A DNA stretch of 64,000 nt from Pezizomycotina sp. ARF18 (Eukaryota; Ascomycota): assembly GCA_002224055.1 (NCBI GenBank), contig AZLU01000170.1:1-64000 (forward strand), written 5' to 3'. A program made the translations under genes and the position numbers. Position 1 is the stretch's first letter. Each line of letters starts with the position of its first letter. The notes under the pieces were generated by a model. That model searched no databases. It was not told the origin of the DNA and saw only the letters and a list, made by a program, of their open reading frames with translations. Positions 33,418 through 45,083 of this stretch are shown here, in pieces.

Positions 33418-36400
33418 TCAGATCTTCTTCCCCATTCTAGCTCCAAAGTTAACCCACTGAGAAATGTAATCCTTTCCACTAGTTACGTAGCCCATGACAG
33501 ACGACGTGTACCCGTTCTTATTATCCATCGCCATGGCAGGGAACCCGACCACCGGCGTGATCATCTGCTGGGCACCCTTAGTGGCGATGTTGAAAAGCCA
33601 GATGTTCTTGCTGCTGCGGTCGTCCAATCGACCAGGTAATCTTGACACTTCTCGCCGTTAAGGCAGGCCTGGGAGTACTTCTGGAACCAGCTGTAGAGAC
33701 CGGCGCCGTAGATCCAGACCGACTGCGAGTTGAGGATGCGCACGGCCCAAGACATCATGCACTCCGCCCTGTTGCTGCAGAACGTGAAGAGCGGGTCCCC
33801 GGACCAGGCTGCGCCCCTCTCGATAGTGAACGGTTCGAGGCCGTCGTTTCGGGTCATGAGACCTTGGTAGTATGGCGATTCGGTCTGGATCATGCCCATC
33901 CATACGTCCTTGGCGCCTTGGAGTTGGTACTGGTAGAGGACGTTATGCTCAGATGCGGTTCCCCAGAGCCATGTCGGCCCTTGCGATTCGATGAGCCAGC
34001 CGCGACCGGAGTAGACGTCGATTTGGGTTTGTGCGACAAGGTCCATGTCCTATAGAGATTATCGAAGTTACGGAAGTGAATTTTTACCAAAGGTTGAAGA
34101 GGAAGGGGTTGACTTACGTGATCACCGGTCCACGCCCAGACGTTCTCGAAGTATCCAGAAGACTTTGGGGGAAGGTGCACGAGCAGAGAGGCGGCAATGC
34201 ACTTCTCGTTGATTTTTCCTGTCAGCTTCGGGCAGTTAGCGGCTTGGAGACTGCTGGCGATAGCGCCACCGACGCGGATGTGCGTATCTACAAGAAACAA
34301 TGTTAGCATGAATCTTTCAACCTCTGAGAAATCTGAAAATACTACATACCCCACATAGCAGCAGATCCCTGCTTATCGGCTTTGATATTCCACTGTAACA
34401 AGATTGCTCCGGCCGTCCCACCGCGCACGGTGAACATGAGCTCCTGGACTTCCACTGAGCCAACGTCATCCGGGTTTCCGACCTTGACGACCACGCGCGG
34501 GCTTAAAATATCGGAGAACTTCGCACCGGATCCATGATCTGCGGCCAGAGCTCACCGACGACCCTAGCACCGTTCGGGATCGTGACGGTATCGGTAACAA
34601 CGTAAACACCGTACGGGATATAAACGATCATTCCGGCTTTCGTAGCTTCAGCGAAGGCTTTGTTCAGAGCACCGGTATCGTCGCTTCGTCCGTCACCTTT
34701 GGCACCTGATCGTGCTTTGACGTCCCAGAACTTGCTGACTGGTTCATTCTCGTATTGCGGCTTGGTGCGGAAGTACCACCCGTTCGATCCGCGGAGGCTG
34801 GCCGGGTAGGTCGGCGCTACGGTATTGCGGACAGCGTTGTTACCATCCCTCTGAAGAGGGTCGACGTACATCTTTCCAGAAACGTAGGACGCGATGGTTC
34901 TCGTTCCACCGGGGAGGAACGCGGACCCTGTATCACTCTTGACGCCCGTGCCGACGTTATTAAATTTGATGTTTTCCAAGACGAGCTGTGTGTATGTATT
35001 TGCGAAAGTTCCCATGATTCCGATCGGCGTATCGGAAATGGTGGAATCGATAAGCATGAGGGAGCCAATGCCCTGGCCAAACGTGCCGTCTTTGCCGCCG
35101 GTACCGCCGAGGATTTCGATGCCTGTGTTGCTACCCTGGATGTCGAAGTTGGACATAGTGAAGCCCCAATCCCACAGCATCTTAATGGCGGTGCGGCATT
35201 TGCGGAACTTCAAGCCGCGCATGGTAAATTGCTGGTTGCCGAAGATAGCTAAAAATAACCATTAGCGGATTTTCTAAGTAGTATGGAGAACGAGCCGGAC
35301 TTACCTCCGATGTTTCCAGCCTGGAATTCCAGATCGCTCATCCAACCGCCAGAGCCATTTTCCATGAAGATACCGACGTGGGTGCTGTCAGCAGCAGGCG
35401 ACATGATCATCTTGATATTCTGGAGACTTGTTGCCTGTGCAACTTGCCAGTGAATCGCGCACGGCTTCGCGTCAAGACCGTTGTGCGTCTTCGGGTCAAC
35501 CATGATGTTGGGAACGTCGGTGATATCAATGACGAAGTTTTCTAACTTGTCGCAGGAAGTTGTTCTGGTTGATGTACCATTCGGCTCTAGACGATATAGA
35601 CTCAATGTTAGAAACTTCTCTCTATTAATTTTCCGCTCCGGATCCGAGCTACTTACCCATTGCCTCCCTCAATGTAAACATCCGAACTGATAGCTCCCAA
35701 ACCAACGAAGGCCTTAGAAGCTTTGATGATGGGACGATTGTTTGCGTTTCCGATGAGCTGGGAGTTGTAGTACGAGATAATGGGCGAAGAGATCAGGTAA
35801 GTTCCGCGGGGAAATAGATCAGAGCCGGCGAAATAGTACTAGACCCGCATGCTTCTCCGCAGCGGTTGCCATCTGAGATAGCCTTGTTAATCGCTTTCGT
35901 GTCATCCGTCTTGCCATCGCCTTTTGCACCGTAGTCTTTGACGTTCCTGTAGGTCTTGTACCCGGGAACGGGACTGACCGGCGGGGCTCCAGAGTGAGTG
36001 ATCGACTCCATCCAGAAGCTGCCTCCGGATTGACGCTTGGACAAGTCTTCGGAGGATGTGGAATTATCAGACGAGGCAAGGTATTCAGCTACCACAGCAG
36101 CGGCGGTGGCGACGCGAGGAGGAACTGCAGCCGGGGGAACCATGTTGCCGTTGCTCATCACGTTGGCTTTCGTTGCGATGCGCTCGCCTTTGGGTTTGTA
36201 GTAGTAGTTGTTTGTGCGGATGTTCTCGAAGCGGTTGGTGTTGTTTTTGGCCATCTGGAGCTGCGCAACTTGAACGATCTGTAGCGCGTGCTCGATGTCT
36301 GGGTTAACCTGCGCAGCTGCAGTGCTAACCGGAGTTTCAGTAGTGGAAGTTGTAGCGGAAGAAAGCGATATCGAAGAACTTGAGGTTTGATCCGTGCCCC

Positions 36401-36518
36401 CGAGCCGTGCCTCGCCGTCAGATACAACAGAGACATCTCGTCCGAGATTGCTGTGTGGTGATGCGCTCGTTAATAGCGCAGAAAGCCCTGCGAGGGCGAT
36501 AATTAGATGCGATCTCAT
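33418..36518 (-). CDS. Glycoside hydrolase family 55 glucan 1,3-beta-glucosidase (secreted)
   Basis: Hydrolyses beta-1,3-glucan outside the cell, for wall turnover or degradation of foreign glucan. Five exons are supported by exact in-phase junctions: 36518-35657, 35585-35305, 35248-34350, 34287-34118 and 34049-33418. Residues 1-20 are a signal peptide (MRSHLIIALAGLSALLTSAS). A Ser/Thr-rich propeptide-like segment precedes the first beta-helix half (NVKDYGAKGDGKTDDTKAIN). Conserved GH55 motifs are YINQNNF, RNFVIDITD, IHWQVAQATSLQNI, GGWMSDLEFQAGNIGG, QFTMRGLKFRKCRTAI, the second half (GAKGDGRSDDTGALNKAF), VWAWTGDH and SGRGWLIESQGPTWLWGT. Total length is about 947 codons, normal to slightly long for the family. 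Four one-base frame changes lie near 35795, 35562, 34525 and 33630. Their single-base nature and the intact motifs argue for consensus errors. Confidence 0.92.
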
Positions 36519-38170
36519 TCTTTCTCTCTTGCGAAATGAGTGACTGAGTTGAGGAAGAGAGACTTAACGAAGAGAAGGAAGAGTTAAAGATCAAGATCTA
36601 CAGAAAGACTTCAGCGACTATATTTCAGTCAAACTTCTTATCGAGAATTGGACCTTGACACGGTCTGATAAGAGCTACCGCCGTTTCCGGAAAGTCCGGC
36701 TCCGAAGTCTTGGGCGAAGCAACCCAATCTCGTTGAAAGCGCGCCGGAAGTTGATTCGCGAACAGCACATGGATTCAATTCCAATTAGCGCCCCGTGGTA
36801 ACTTTTTCCTCGTTCAGGGACCAAGACCCTCCGCCACCTTTCCTCAATGCAATTTGCCCTAGAACCTATAATTCTCACGATGTACTTTAATTTTAAAAGT
36901 CCAAACAACCTACCCCTCCCTGTTTGCTTGCTGAATTAACAAGGATAGCTCGGATGAACCTCAATTCCGAATCTTGCGGGCGAGAAAACAACCTTCCCTG
37001 CCAGATTACTCGCGTTACTTTCGGCAGGTTAGATAGGCGGGAAATTGATCAATATAAGTTCTATCTCTATAATCAGCAAGGATGTGAATTCAAGAGAACC
37101 TTAATATGTCCCCTGTCTGGACTCTGGAGTCGCAGACTTAAAACTTCCCAGTTGAAATTGTATTATATTTTCCGAGTCCCGAAAGAACTGGATTTCAAAT
37201 AATTTTTAGCGGCGGTAGCGGCGCTCCACGCCCAGTCTCTAGGGGTCGAAACACCAAGACCGGCAATGAATACCCTACGATGGAAAAATGGAACAGAGTT
37301 TGATGATTATCAGGAAAGTAACAACACTCCAGTAAGCGCTAGTAGACTATAGGCCAACGAGTCGATTATCTGAATACAGTAACAATTCTCGTTACATGGA
37401 GTTGGCAAAGTATATGTCGAGATTCGGGTTTTTTATAATCGTAGTCTTCGCGGTCGCGGATGTCGGATGATTAATCTCGCGGCACTTTACAAGTCCAGAG
37501 CTTCAGTATCTTCCCTCGCAATTTCTCGTGTTCCATGAACCTCTCGATCCAGAACATTAATCTCTGAATTCTTCCATGCTCGCTCTTTCGCGCTCACGTT
37601 CATGCGTCAGGCTACCGAGACATCCATCCTAATGATGTTTTTAATAATGGAAGAATAATTCAACTCTAGATAACCATGACACGGAGGCCTTGAAGTCAGT
37701 CTGGGGCTCTTTTGTCAGTATATACGTATATTCATGTGCTTTGAAGGACATACGATAACGCTAAGGATCGAAATCATATGTTGTCTAATTGCTTCAACAT
37801 GGCAATTCGCGATTCAACGAGCTTCAGCAACGATTAACTCTATTTCGAAATGTCTCGCATAGGTCCACAATATACACAAACAATTAAGCACATACACTCT
37901 GAGATATCGGTGGAACTTACAATATGAAAGCCTATTGTATACACCGTTCACAGTATCACAACGTGCTCGATTATCAAGAAATGTAAATTTGCACAAATTT
38001 TGCATCGCCTCGAAGGTAATCGTCTAATTTGTCTAAGGAATTGAATTTGTAGGAGATTAATATTGTTTAAATTATATGAAGATTGTATTCTATCGATAAA
38101 TTCAAGACTTTAAGCGCGGAAAATAAGACACATGATATAAGAGTTTCTTTGACACTGATAATGATCCTGT
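36519..38170. other. Spacer upstream of GH55, no gene seen
   Basis: A TATA-like element on the minus strand sits near 36619-36625, about 100 bases upstream of the GH55 start. Beyond that the region has only short random-looking frames. Confidence 0.55.
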
Positions 38171-39411
38171 CTATGGTGCCCATCCTAAACCTTGCTGGTG
38201 AGCCTCTTCATCTTTCTCTGGAATACCCCATGACTCAATTCTGATGCAGTCGCCCTCGTATGCTCCACCAAAAGTAGGTTTATCATTTGCCCCACCACAG
38301 GTCTTCTGTAGCTGCTGGATGTGCTTCAAACCGTGTTGCTCAGAGATTTTCAATTTTCCGGGCGGTGGGCAGCCATCGCCGCCGGCTCGGGTTAGCTTGA
38401 AGAAAATCCGGTCGCCGCCCTTCGGACTACACCATTCTCCGGCGGCCACACCGGCATCCGTTCTAGCGGCATGGACAAGTAGATGTACTTCGTTCGTCGA
38501 TAGCGTAGTTGGAAACAAAGGACCACTCCGTGCCCATTGCGAACGACCACCAGCTTGCGTCAATGCCATGCCATCGGTCTTGCAGCTTACACCATCAACT
38601 TGCGGCGGCGGCGGTGGCGGCGGAGGAGCGGTCGTGATAGGTTCGGTTGAGGTGACCGGAGATGCGAAAATTTCCGGGTCTGGGAAAAGGAGGGAGGAAA
38701 CGCGGCCTCGCCCATCGAGCGGATCGTGCTCCATAATTCCTCAGCGGCAGAAGTCACGATCTGGAACTCGCAGGTGTCGCCGCCCTCCTCTTCACCTCCT
38801 TCGTCTTCACCACCTTCCTCAGCGCCTTCAGAAACTTCCGCGACGCCTTCCTCTACGGTCGCTAGTACAACCTCGGCGCCGCTAGCGTCAATCGCCACGA
38901 TCACGATAGACAGTCGCTACTACTGCGCCTGCGGCGACCACGCCCGCGGCATTCGTAGTCGCCGGACGAGTGCTGTACGAGGTGACCGTGCTAGTCTTGG
39001 TAGTAACCATTTCCGCAGAGTGCGTGATCGTCGTCGGCGTAGGGTGCGGAACGGGCGTCAGCGTCATGCCAAAATCAGGATCTTCACCGTGATGTTGTAT
39101 TACTTGTGGCTTTGGTACCACTGTCGGCGCGTAGTCTCCGAGCGGTAAATGCTTGCAGACATCCTTCTTGACGCAGAAGATGACCGTGCCGACGTCTTGA
39201 CGCTTCATCAGGTAGCGTTTGGTCTTTATCTTCTTGAAAGCGCATGCGGTAATTTGTGGTTTGCTGATCGGTTGGGGCATATCCTGTAGAAAATGGTCCC
39301 AAGCCCCAACCGAACCGGTCTCTCGAGGATCCTGGTATGCGCGTGCTTGAGACACATCGGGGAAGCTAATTAGGGCGCACCTAAGAGAATTTTCTGCCAG
39401 TCTGGCTTCAT
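38171..39411 (-). CDS. Secreted protein with Pro/Glu-rich linker, function unknown
   Basis: A likely start is ATG at 39411 (MKPDWQKILLG), which after a one-base change runs into a hydrophobic stretch (CALISFPDVSQA), together a plausible signal peptide. The N-terminal domain contains ITACAFKKIKTKRYLM and VGTVIFCVKKDVCKHLPLGD. A Thr/Pro-rich linker follows, then an Ala/Val stretch, an acidic Glu/Gly linker, and ELWSTIRSMGEA. After a frame change comes a Pro8 tract and a C-terminal domain with evenly placed Cys (GEWCSPKGGDRIFFKLTRAG, then GDGCPPPGKLKISEQHGLKH, QKTCGGAND, YEGDCIRIESWGIP), stopping at 38171. Linker between two Cys domains is usual for fungal extracellular proteins. I do not recognise either domain. 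Confidence 0.6.
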
Positions 39412-40586
39412 ATTATTTTTCCGAGAACTCGAAGACGCAAGTTGATGAGTTGTTGTGGTTTAGTCTCTTGCTTTTGACCTTCAGGAACTAGCACTGACAG
39501 GTATCGTCCTTATAACTATCTACAGCTCCGACTAAACTTAGAGACTTTTAATGATACTACGTCTTTAGTTGCCGAGCAAGGAGCTGTATCATTATCGTTC
39601 TCCAGAGTAGGAGCAAGCTTCGGCACTGATTCCACTTGCCGAGTTTACAGCATGTTGAAATCTGCAAGGATACGCTATCCCGAAAAATATCCAAGCAAAA
39701 CAAAAAAAGAAAAACCCAGTAATAGCGGGATCGTGGAACCTAGCTGCCCTTAAATTTCCGATATTTAGATTTTAATCGCTATTCTCTCCTTCGCCTTTCC
39801 AAGAGTAAGCAAGTTGAGGAGGGTTATAGTACTATACTGTATCTTGGCGTGTTCCAGAAGCCTTGTCTCAGGGATTGCTCGGTGCTTCTTGCCGAGATGG
39901 TTCTTCCGGAAGGTCAGTTCACTACGAAATCAAATCATAAGATGATACATTTCATTATAACCGTTGTTCAGGAATATTTGGAATCCATTTCAGAGGTAAG
40001 CATAACAAGAGCTCAATCATGTTTAAGATCGACTTTGATACTATACTATTCATGGTATTCGCGCTCACGGAGTTAATTATACCGTTGGGTATTCGGAAGA
40101 AGTCTTATCATGCAGTAGAGACACTTCACTACCTTGTTCCGCTATCGGTCGGCGTAATTACAACCTTCCAACTACCTATCGACCGATATAGCAGGCGCTC
40201 AAGGCCTTCCATTTTCGATCCTACGACTTAGCGTTCCTCGCCGCGGAAACAACCTAAAGACTTGTATCTGTAGATATTATCCAACGCCTTCGCCAATTGT
40301 TGAGTTTATAAGACGCGAGGTAGCGGGAGCGACGCATCTTGTAAAAAGATTGCCCGTGCCTCATCGAACGCACCCTTATTAGCGCTAGTGGCACTAGTAG
40401 AACCAAACTATAAAGCTCTTTACTGTCACTAAGGTAATTGCGCGATCGATCGATAATTACTTCCGTTGGTACGGAAATCCCCTTCGTTATATTTTCCACA
40501 GACGTCACCCTTGAAATCCCTTCAGGCACTTCGCTCATATACATTTTTCGGATGTTCTCAGACTTGGAATAGCTTGAAAATACAAG
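39412..40586. other. Spacer, no gene seen
   Basis: Contains the promoters of two divergent secreted-protein genes. Open stretches at 39849-40076 (plus) and 40254-40673 (minus) show no motifs and are not called. Confidence 0.5.
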
Positions 40587-41476
40587 ATGCGCGTCCATAC
40601 ACTTGCTATATATTTGCAACTTTCGCCCCTGCTCTCCTTGCAACACCATGCGCTCAGCTTTTCGTTGATCCACAATTCGCCAATGTCAATTTCCTAGATC
40701 CAGCCGCCGCCAATGGCCGTTGGACTATCGTCGATTTCACCCAATGCTTCATCCGCGCACAAAACGCCAGAGATACTACCAGAGGCGGAAGACCTGGAGC
40801 GCACTGGGAAGACGCGCGGATCACCAGGTCCTCTTGGGATTCAACTGTACAATCCGTCACCGATACAGTAAACAATTATTTCAACGGCGGCAGTGGCCAA
40901 AACGATATGCTATGGCTACGCGGCGATAGTTGGTCGCTCGCGTACTGGGGTATGGAGATTTTCAAGGGCTGCGAGATGGACGCTCAAAGGGACCTAAATA
41001 CCCCCCACACTGCCGTATCAATCAGTAAGTCCTTGATCACTGCCACTTTATCGCCTTGAGCACTGTAGTATACCCTGGGACTACCGAAGCATTCATGCTC
41101 ATAATCAAATAGTCCTTCCTGGCGCTGCGTCTCGGTTGCAAACGTTCGGAGCTTCGCCACAGAACGATGACGTAGCCGTAATTCCGAGATCGAAAGGGTG
41201 GCCGCGCACGTCTTTGGCCTCAGCGGGCAAACAGCGTTGACGGATTACGCGTGGACGAATTTCTCGATGCTCGCACAAGGTGTGGCCAAGCGTTTTGTTT
41301 CTAGCGTTCAGAATAGCGCGTGGGCGCTTGCGAACAGCAATGACCCTAATCACTGTATCGTCCTCGATCTTCGCAGCTTGACAAAATTCGGAAATAGCGA
41401 CGGCAGGGACTTTCCGTTGGGCGGAAATAACAAGCGGAAACGCAGTATCGCGAATTTTCCTCAACCTCAGGCTTAA
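40587..41476 (+). CDS. Small secreted protein, new two-member family (member 2)
   Basis: Start at 40587 (MRVHTLAI), running into a hydrophobic signal segment (FATFAPALLATPCAQ). Exon 1 ends at 41024, the intron is 41025-41112 (GTAAGT...AAATAG) and exon 2 runs to 41476. The intron sits at the same codon as in member 1. Conserved blocks: NFLDPAAANGRWTIVDF, TQCFIRAQN, MLWLRGDSWSLAYWGMEIFK with GCEMDAQ, LNTPHTAVSI, HVFGLSGQTALTDYAWT, QGVAKRFVSSVQN, HCIVLDLRSL and FPQPQA. The frame is interrupted about twice relative to the intact member. The two copies lie about 9 kb apart in opposite orientation, with GH55 and one other secreted gene between them. The function is unknown; extracellular location is inferred from the signal peptide. 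Confidence 0.75.
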
Positions 41477-42617
41477 CTACGCCTAGACAGAGGAACCCCA
41501 GTGTAATAATATCTGTAAAATAGATTACACCACCCTTTAGCCGGCCGTGTCCATAGTATGACACCGGCAGGAATAAGGGGGAAAACCATGAAGCCGCCTC
41601 TCCGAGTATAGGCTTCTACTAGCGATACTGCCATTGATGAACCACAATTGCTTGCAAAACGGTTTGCGATACGGAATATATTCATCTGAGATCGCAGCGT
41701 TATACACTAAATATGGAATTTATACCCACCTGTACCCCAGAACATACCAGCCAAAGGGCGAGGAAAAGTTACTACTTAAGGGATTGAAAACTTAAACAGG
41801 CATCGTTACACAGTGCGTAGATATACTTCCATTGTTCTCACTCTTTGCATCAAAATAAAACTGGGATTAAGACCCGGGAGGGCTTCAAGTTTACATCAAA
41901 TCTGACCTATTTATCTGTCCGTGAACTTCAGTGCACCGGAAGCAGCCGACAGATCGATCGCGCAGTTTCTCCGTGGTTTATACGACAATGCCCGAGCCAG
42001 AAGCAGGCCAAACGTATTATATACAGGAAAAGGGGAAAGAAAAAGAATGAGAAAAGAACGCCAAACTAACAACAGATCTCGACTCTTGCGTAGTTGAATA
42101 TATATCGTGCACCTTCCCTACGCGTCGATCTCTCTGAGGGCTATTCTGGAACATGAGTTTTTTGCGGCCACGGAGATATATCTTGATCGAGCGGGAGGAG
42201 GATCAAAATTCAGACCCATTCCGAGCCCGGATCGCGCACCAGTCTGTTTTTCCCGTCCGGCGTAGTAAGTCTAGATGAATCCATGCGTCGCGTTGAATTG
42301 TTTTGGCTGAACGGGGGCCAGGAACAGTAGCTCATTGGCTCGGCTTTCGCCTTCTCCTTGCAACCAAAAAAATAGCATCTGAGCAATTTGTGCGTAAAAA
42401 CATCGAAAATTTCACAGCAGCACGGCGGATCAGGATGATTCCTCTCCGACCCAACAACCGTTTGACCAGTGCGCAACAACATAAAGAGCAATAAGCTTTC
42501 ATCATGTTGGCGATAATACAAACTCACGATTAGCTCATTCACTTCCTGCTCCTCCGGGATAAGCTCGGTAGCTTTCCGAATTGCTACTTGCTCTACCCGG
42601 AGATATCCGAAGCAACA
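41477..42617. other. Spacer, first exon of the next gene may lie here
   Basis: No clear gene. The minus-strand frame 42210-42647 (145 codons) is antisense to the 5' end of the DUF4396 gene and I do not call it. Confidence 0.45.
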
Positions 42618-43212
42618 ATGCGGCCGAACATCCGATGTTCGAAACAAGACTACAAACGTCCATTGTCATCATGGCCCCCCGTTACCCTCTGTCTTAACGC
42701 GCTCTTTCTGGAAACATGCCGATGCATGGCGCCGCGCGTCTGTGAATACGTTCCGCTGCCTCGTCGGTTGCACATCCGGCGACTTCTCGTCAATGTGGTT
42801 CCTGCAAGCCTTCTACCCCGGTCTCGGAGTTGGCGTTATCATGGGAACGTCAAGTGTGTATCTTCCTCACGCTCCCTGATAATAATAGCACTTCAGATAG
42901 CTAATAGACCATTCTCGAAGTGGTCGCCGGAATCTCTACCTCCCTCCTCCTCGAGACGCTCTTTCTCCGCTTCGGGAAAGATAAACTGCAATTGCGTCAA
43001 GCTGTGCGCATGGCGGCCGGGATGAGCCTTGTTTCAATGCTGTCAATGGAAGTCGCGGAGAACTTTGTCGATTATTCTATGACGGGAGGGTGGTAAACGT
43101 GGCGGACCCGTTCTTCTGGGTTTCCGCGGGAGTCAGTATGGGAGCTGGGTTCCTGGCACCATTGCCGTATAATTATTTCATGCTAAGGAAATATGGCAAA
43201 GCTTGTCACTGA
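42618..43212 (+). CDS. DUF4396 (PF14342) domain membrane protein
   Basis: Coding pieces line up with the DUF4396 pattern. An N-terminal stretch before the first membrane helix reads RSFWKHADAWRRASVNTFRC, then LVGCTSGDFSSMWFLQAFYP with the typical Cys-x2-Gly-Cys-x2-Gly-[DE] signature, then GLGVGVIMGTS. An intron at 42854-42920 (GTGTGT...CTCGAAG, branch GCTAATAG) joins to MVAGISTSLLLETLFLRFG. The family's late signature follows as MAAGMSLVSMLSMEVAENF (ADTxSIxxMEIxDN in other members), and after a one-base change NVADPFFWVSAGVSMGAGFL and LPYNYFMLRKYGKACH, with the stop at 43210-43212. About 176 codons. The family is an integral membrane protein of unknown function, in bacteria often found near metal-handling genes. 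The start at 42618 is uncertain. Confidence 0.8.
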
Positions 43213-43525
43213 GGATGATGCTTAAAGACTAGGGCACAATGGGAGATAAGTCCACAACGGAATAAGTCAATATTCGAATTCCCTTTGCATACACCGACTC
43301 CGATGAGATCATATGTATATATACATCATGTAATAGATTCGAAGTTCTATTCAATGTGCCCTTAAACTTATCCCCAAATCTCCATTTTCGAGAGAGCCAC
43401 AGGTTTTTGCGTTCATTCATACCGCTCGCCCACTCTTATACTGATATTTAAGACCCAAAGACTATCCCATCGATCCCTTATATATTCCCTCCTCATATCA
43501 TTTTAATAAACCAGCTTCGCCCAGC

Positions 43526-43762
43526 CTATTGCTGGTTGACGTACAGCGGGAACGAAGTGCCTGAACCTCGCATCCGAACCATCATGATTCCGCCCGTTGG
43601 TACGACGTCAACTCCCAGGCTGTTGTGCTTGACGTAGTTGCTGAAGTCCTGGATGCAAACGAGGATGATGATCAGGACGATGAAAATGCCTAGTTGCGAC
43701 AACGCTTTGACGACTCGAAGAATATCTGGATGGGGTGGTGGGTGTCGCGAGCCATCTTGAAT
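43526..43762 (-). CDS. Small single-pass membrane protein (last exon), hypothetical
   Basis: A frame opening after an acceptor (CGTTTTCAG, exon from 43762) encodes about 78 residues. It has a Pro/His-rich start (RHPPPHPDILRVVKALSQLG), one clear membrane helix (IFIVLIIILVCIQDF) and a polar end that closes with LYVNQQ at 43526. No start codon is in frame before the acceptor, so a first exon should lie just upstream. No homology is recognised. Confidence 0.4.
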   Translation of the reverse strand: MQDGSRHPPPHPDILRVVKALSQLGIFIVLIIILVCIQDFSNYVKHNSLGVDVVPTGGIMMVRMRGSGTSFPLYVNQQ

Positions 43763-44640
43763 CTGAAAACGTAGGTTATGAACGAGGATGGAAGTTTGTC
43801 GAATGCTGGACAACGATGTCGAGGGAAAAATCGAGGGAGTTTGAACGCGTTCGTGTTTCGCCGATGGTTGAGAATGAGAGAAAAAACAATTGAAACGCTT
43901 CCAAAGGATCAGGATAGCTCCAGCCCCGATTTAAAATTTAGAAGCAACTGCAGATTGTAGTTGACCGGTCGCGTGTAACCAACTACCGATCGCCGGTGAA
44001 CTTGAAGAAGCGGAACGATATCAGCGTTGCTATTTCCCCGCAAATATGGAGTCTCGGTTTACACGTCCATCATTTTTGGTAGTATGTTACCCCTGAAGTC
44101 TCAGCGAGACAAATTCACGTACCCACGGTTTTCAGACCGAATTCATTGTAGATTTTAATCCTGCAAACAGTTAGTAGGAGTACTCTGTGGAGTTTACTAC
44201 CAAGATCTCCATAAAAGACCTTGCCATATCAGTGTAAACAATTGGTAATCTCCTGAATTGAATGCTTTGTATACTATTTCTTCTCTTTCGTGTCCGCGCG
44301 GATTGCAAACCTAGACCGATGAGGACATTCATATCGCGCGGTTCGTATATTCTCATTAGACCGGGTAGCACCAGGCCTTTAATTAGCTTAATACCGATAT
44401 GGTCTGGCGCGCACGTGCATCTATCTTCTTATTCGCTAACTTCTACACGTATGTTTAGATGGATTTTCTAACTATCGAAGAAATCGAACTCAAAGAACGC
44501 TCTGCCACTAGGCACGGCGGAGTCGAGCGTTTTCACGTCCGAAATTTTCACGTACGAAATTTTCACTTCAAAACATAGCAAAATTTATGTGGAAAACGGC
44601 ATCAATTTAAATAACGTACTAACACCCAGAACGCCATACC
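43763..44640. other. Spacer, no gene seen
   Basis: Only short frames. A short direct repeat of the form TTTTCACGTxCGAAA occurs twice near 44529-44563. Confidence 0.55.
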
Positions 44641-44727
44641 CAGGAAAGACAATGTCATGAGATATCATCATATAACAAAGTAAAAGAGAATAAACGAAAC
44701 ATTCATGAGTCTATAGATTTTTAGGGA

Positions 44728-44801
44728 GAAGTGGGAAGAAGGAAGGGGGAAGGGGGAAGAAGGAAGGGAACTTTGAAGGGGAAGGGGAAATTGAAGGAAG
44801 A
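44728..44801. repeat. Polypurine tract
   Basis: About 75 bases made almost only of G and A on the plus strand, with GGGAAGAAGGAAGGG-type near-repeats. It lies about 280 bases downstream of the minus-strand His-rich gene. Such tracts can form triple-helix structures. Confidence 0.75.
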
Positions 44802-45083
44802 TAACAAGGCAAGGAAATGTCATGAGGGGAAGCGAAGAATACATTGCAATAGAAAACAGAAAATGCATCAAAACTCCATGAGGTGCGGTAAATGAAATAG
44901 AAATGCAGTCAAGAAATTAAAAGACAAGATAAAAACAATAGAAAGACGAATAAACACCATTTTCTGGAGTACCAAACGCCTTCCAAACGCCTTCCAAACT
45001 TCAAGTTCTTCTACATTCTGGTTCGTCCTATTCTCAGAGTTTCGTCAATTCGTAGCTGGTCGTGGTACTCAAGTATAATGACT

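Noticed and set aside
33642-36307. Several plus-strand frames over the GH55 gene (for example 33642-34055 and 34755-35252)
   Set aside because: Antisense shadows of a well-supported family with exact splice junctions.
38244-38885. 213-codon plus-strand frame
   Set aside because: Antisense to the secreted Pro-linker gene; its Pro/Cys content mirrors the GGC repeats of the real strand.
31402-41476. ADP-ribosyltransferase-type secreted family for the two paralogues
   Set aside because: The size and secretion would fit, but none of the usual Arg, Ser-Thr-Ser or Glu-x-Glu positions line up in both copies.
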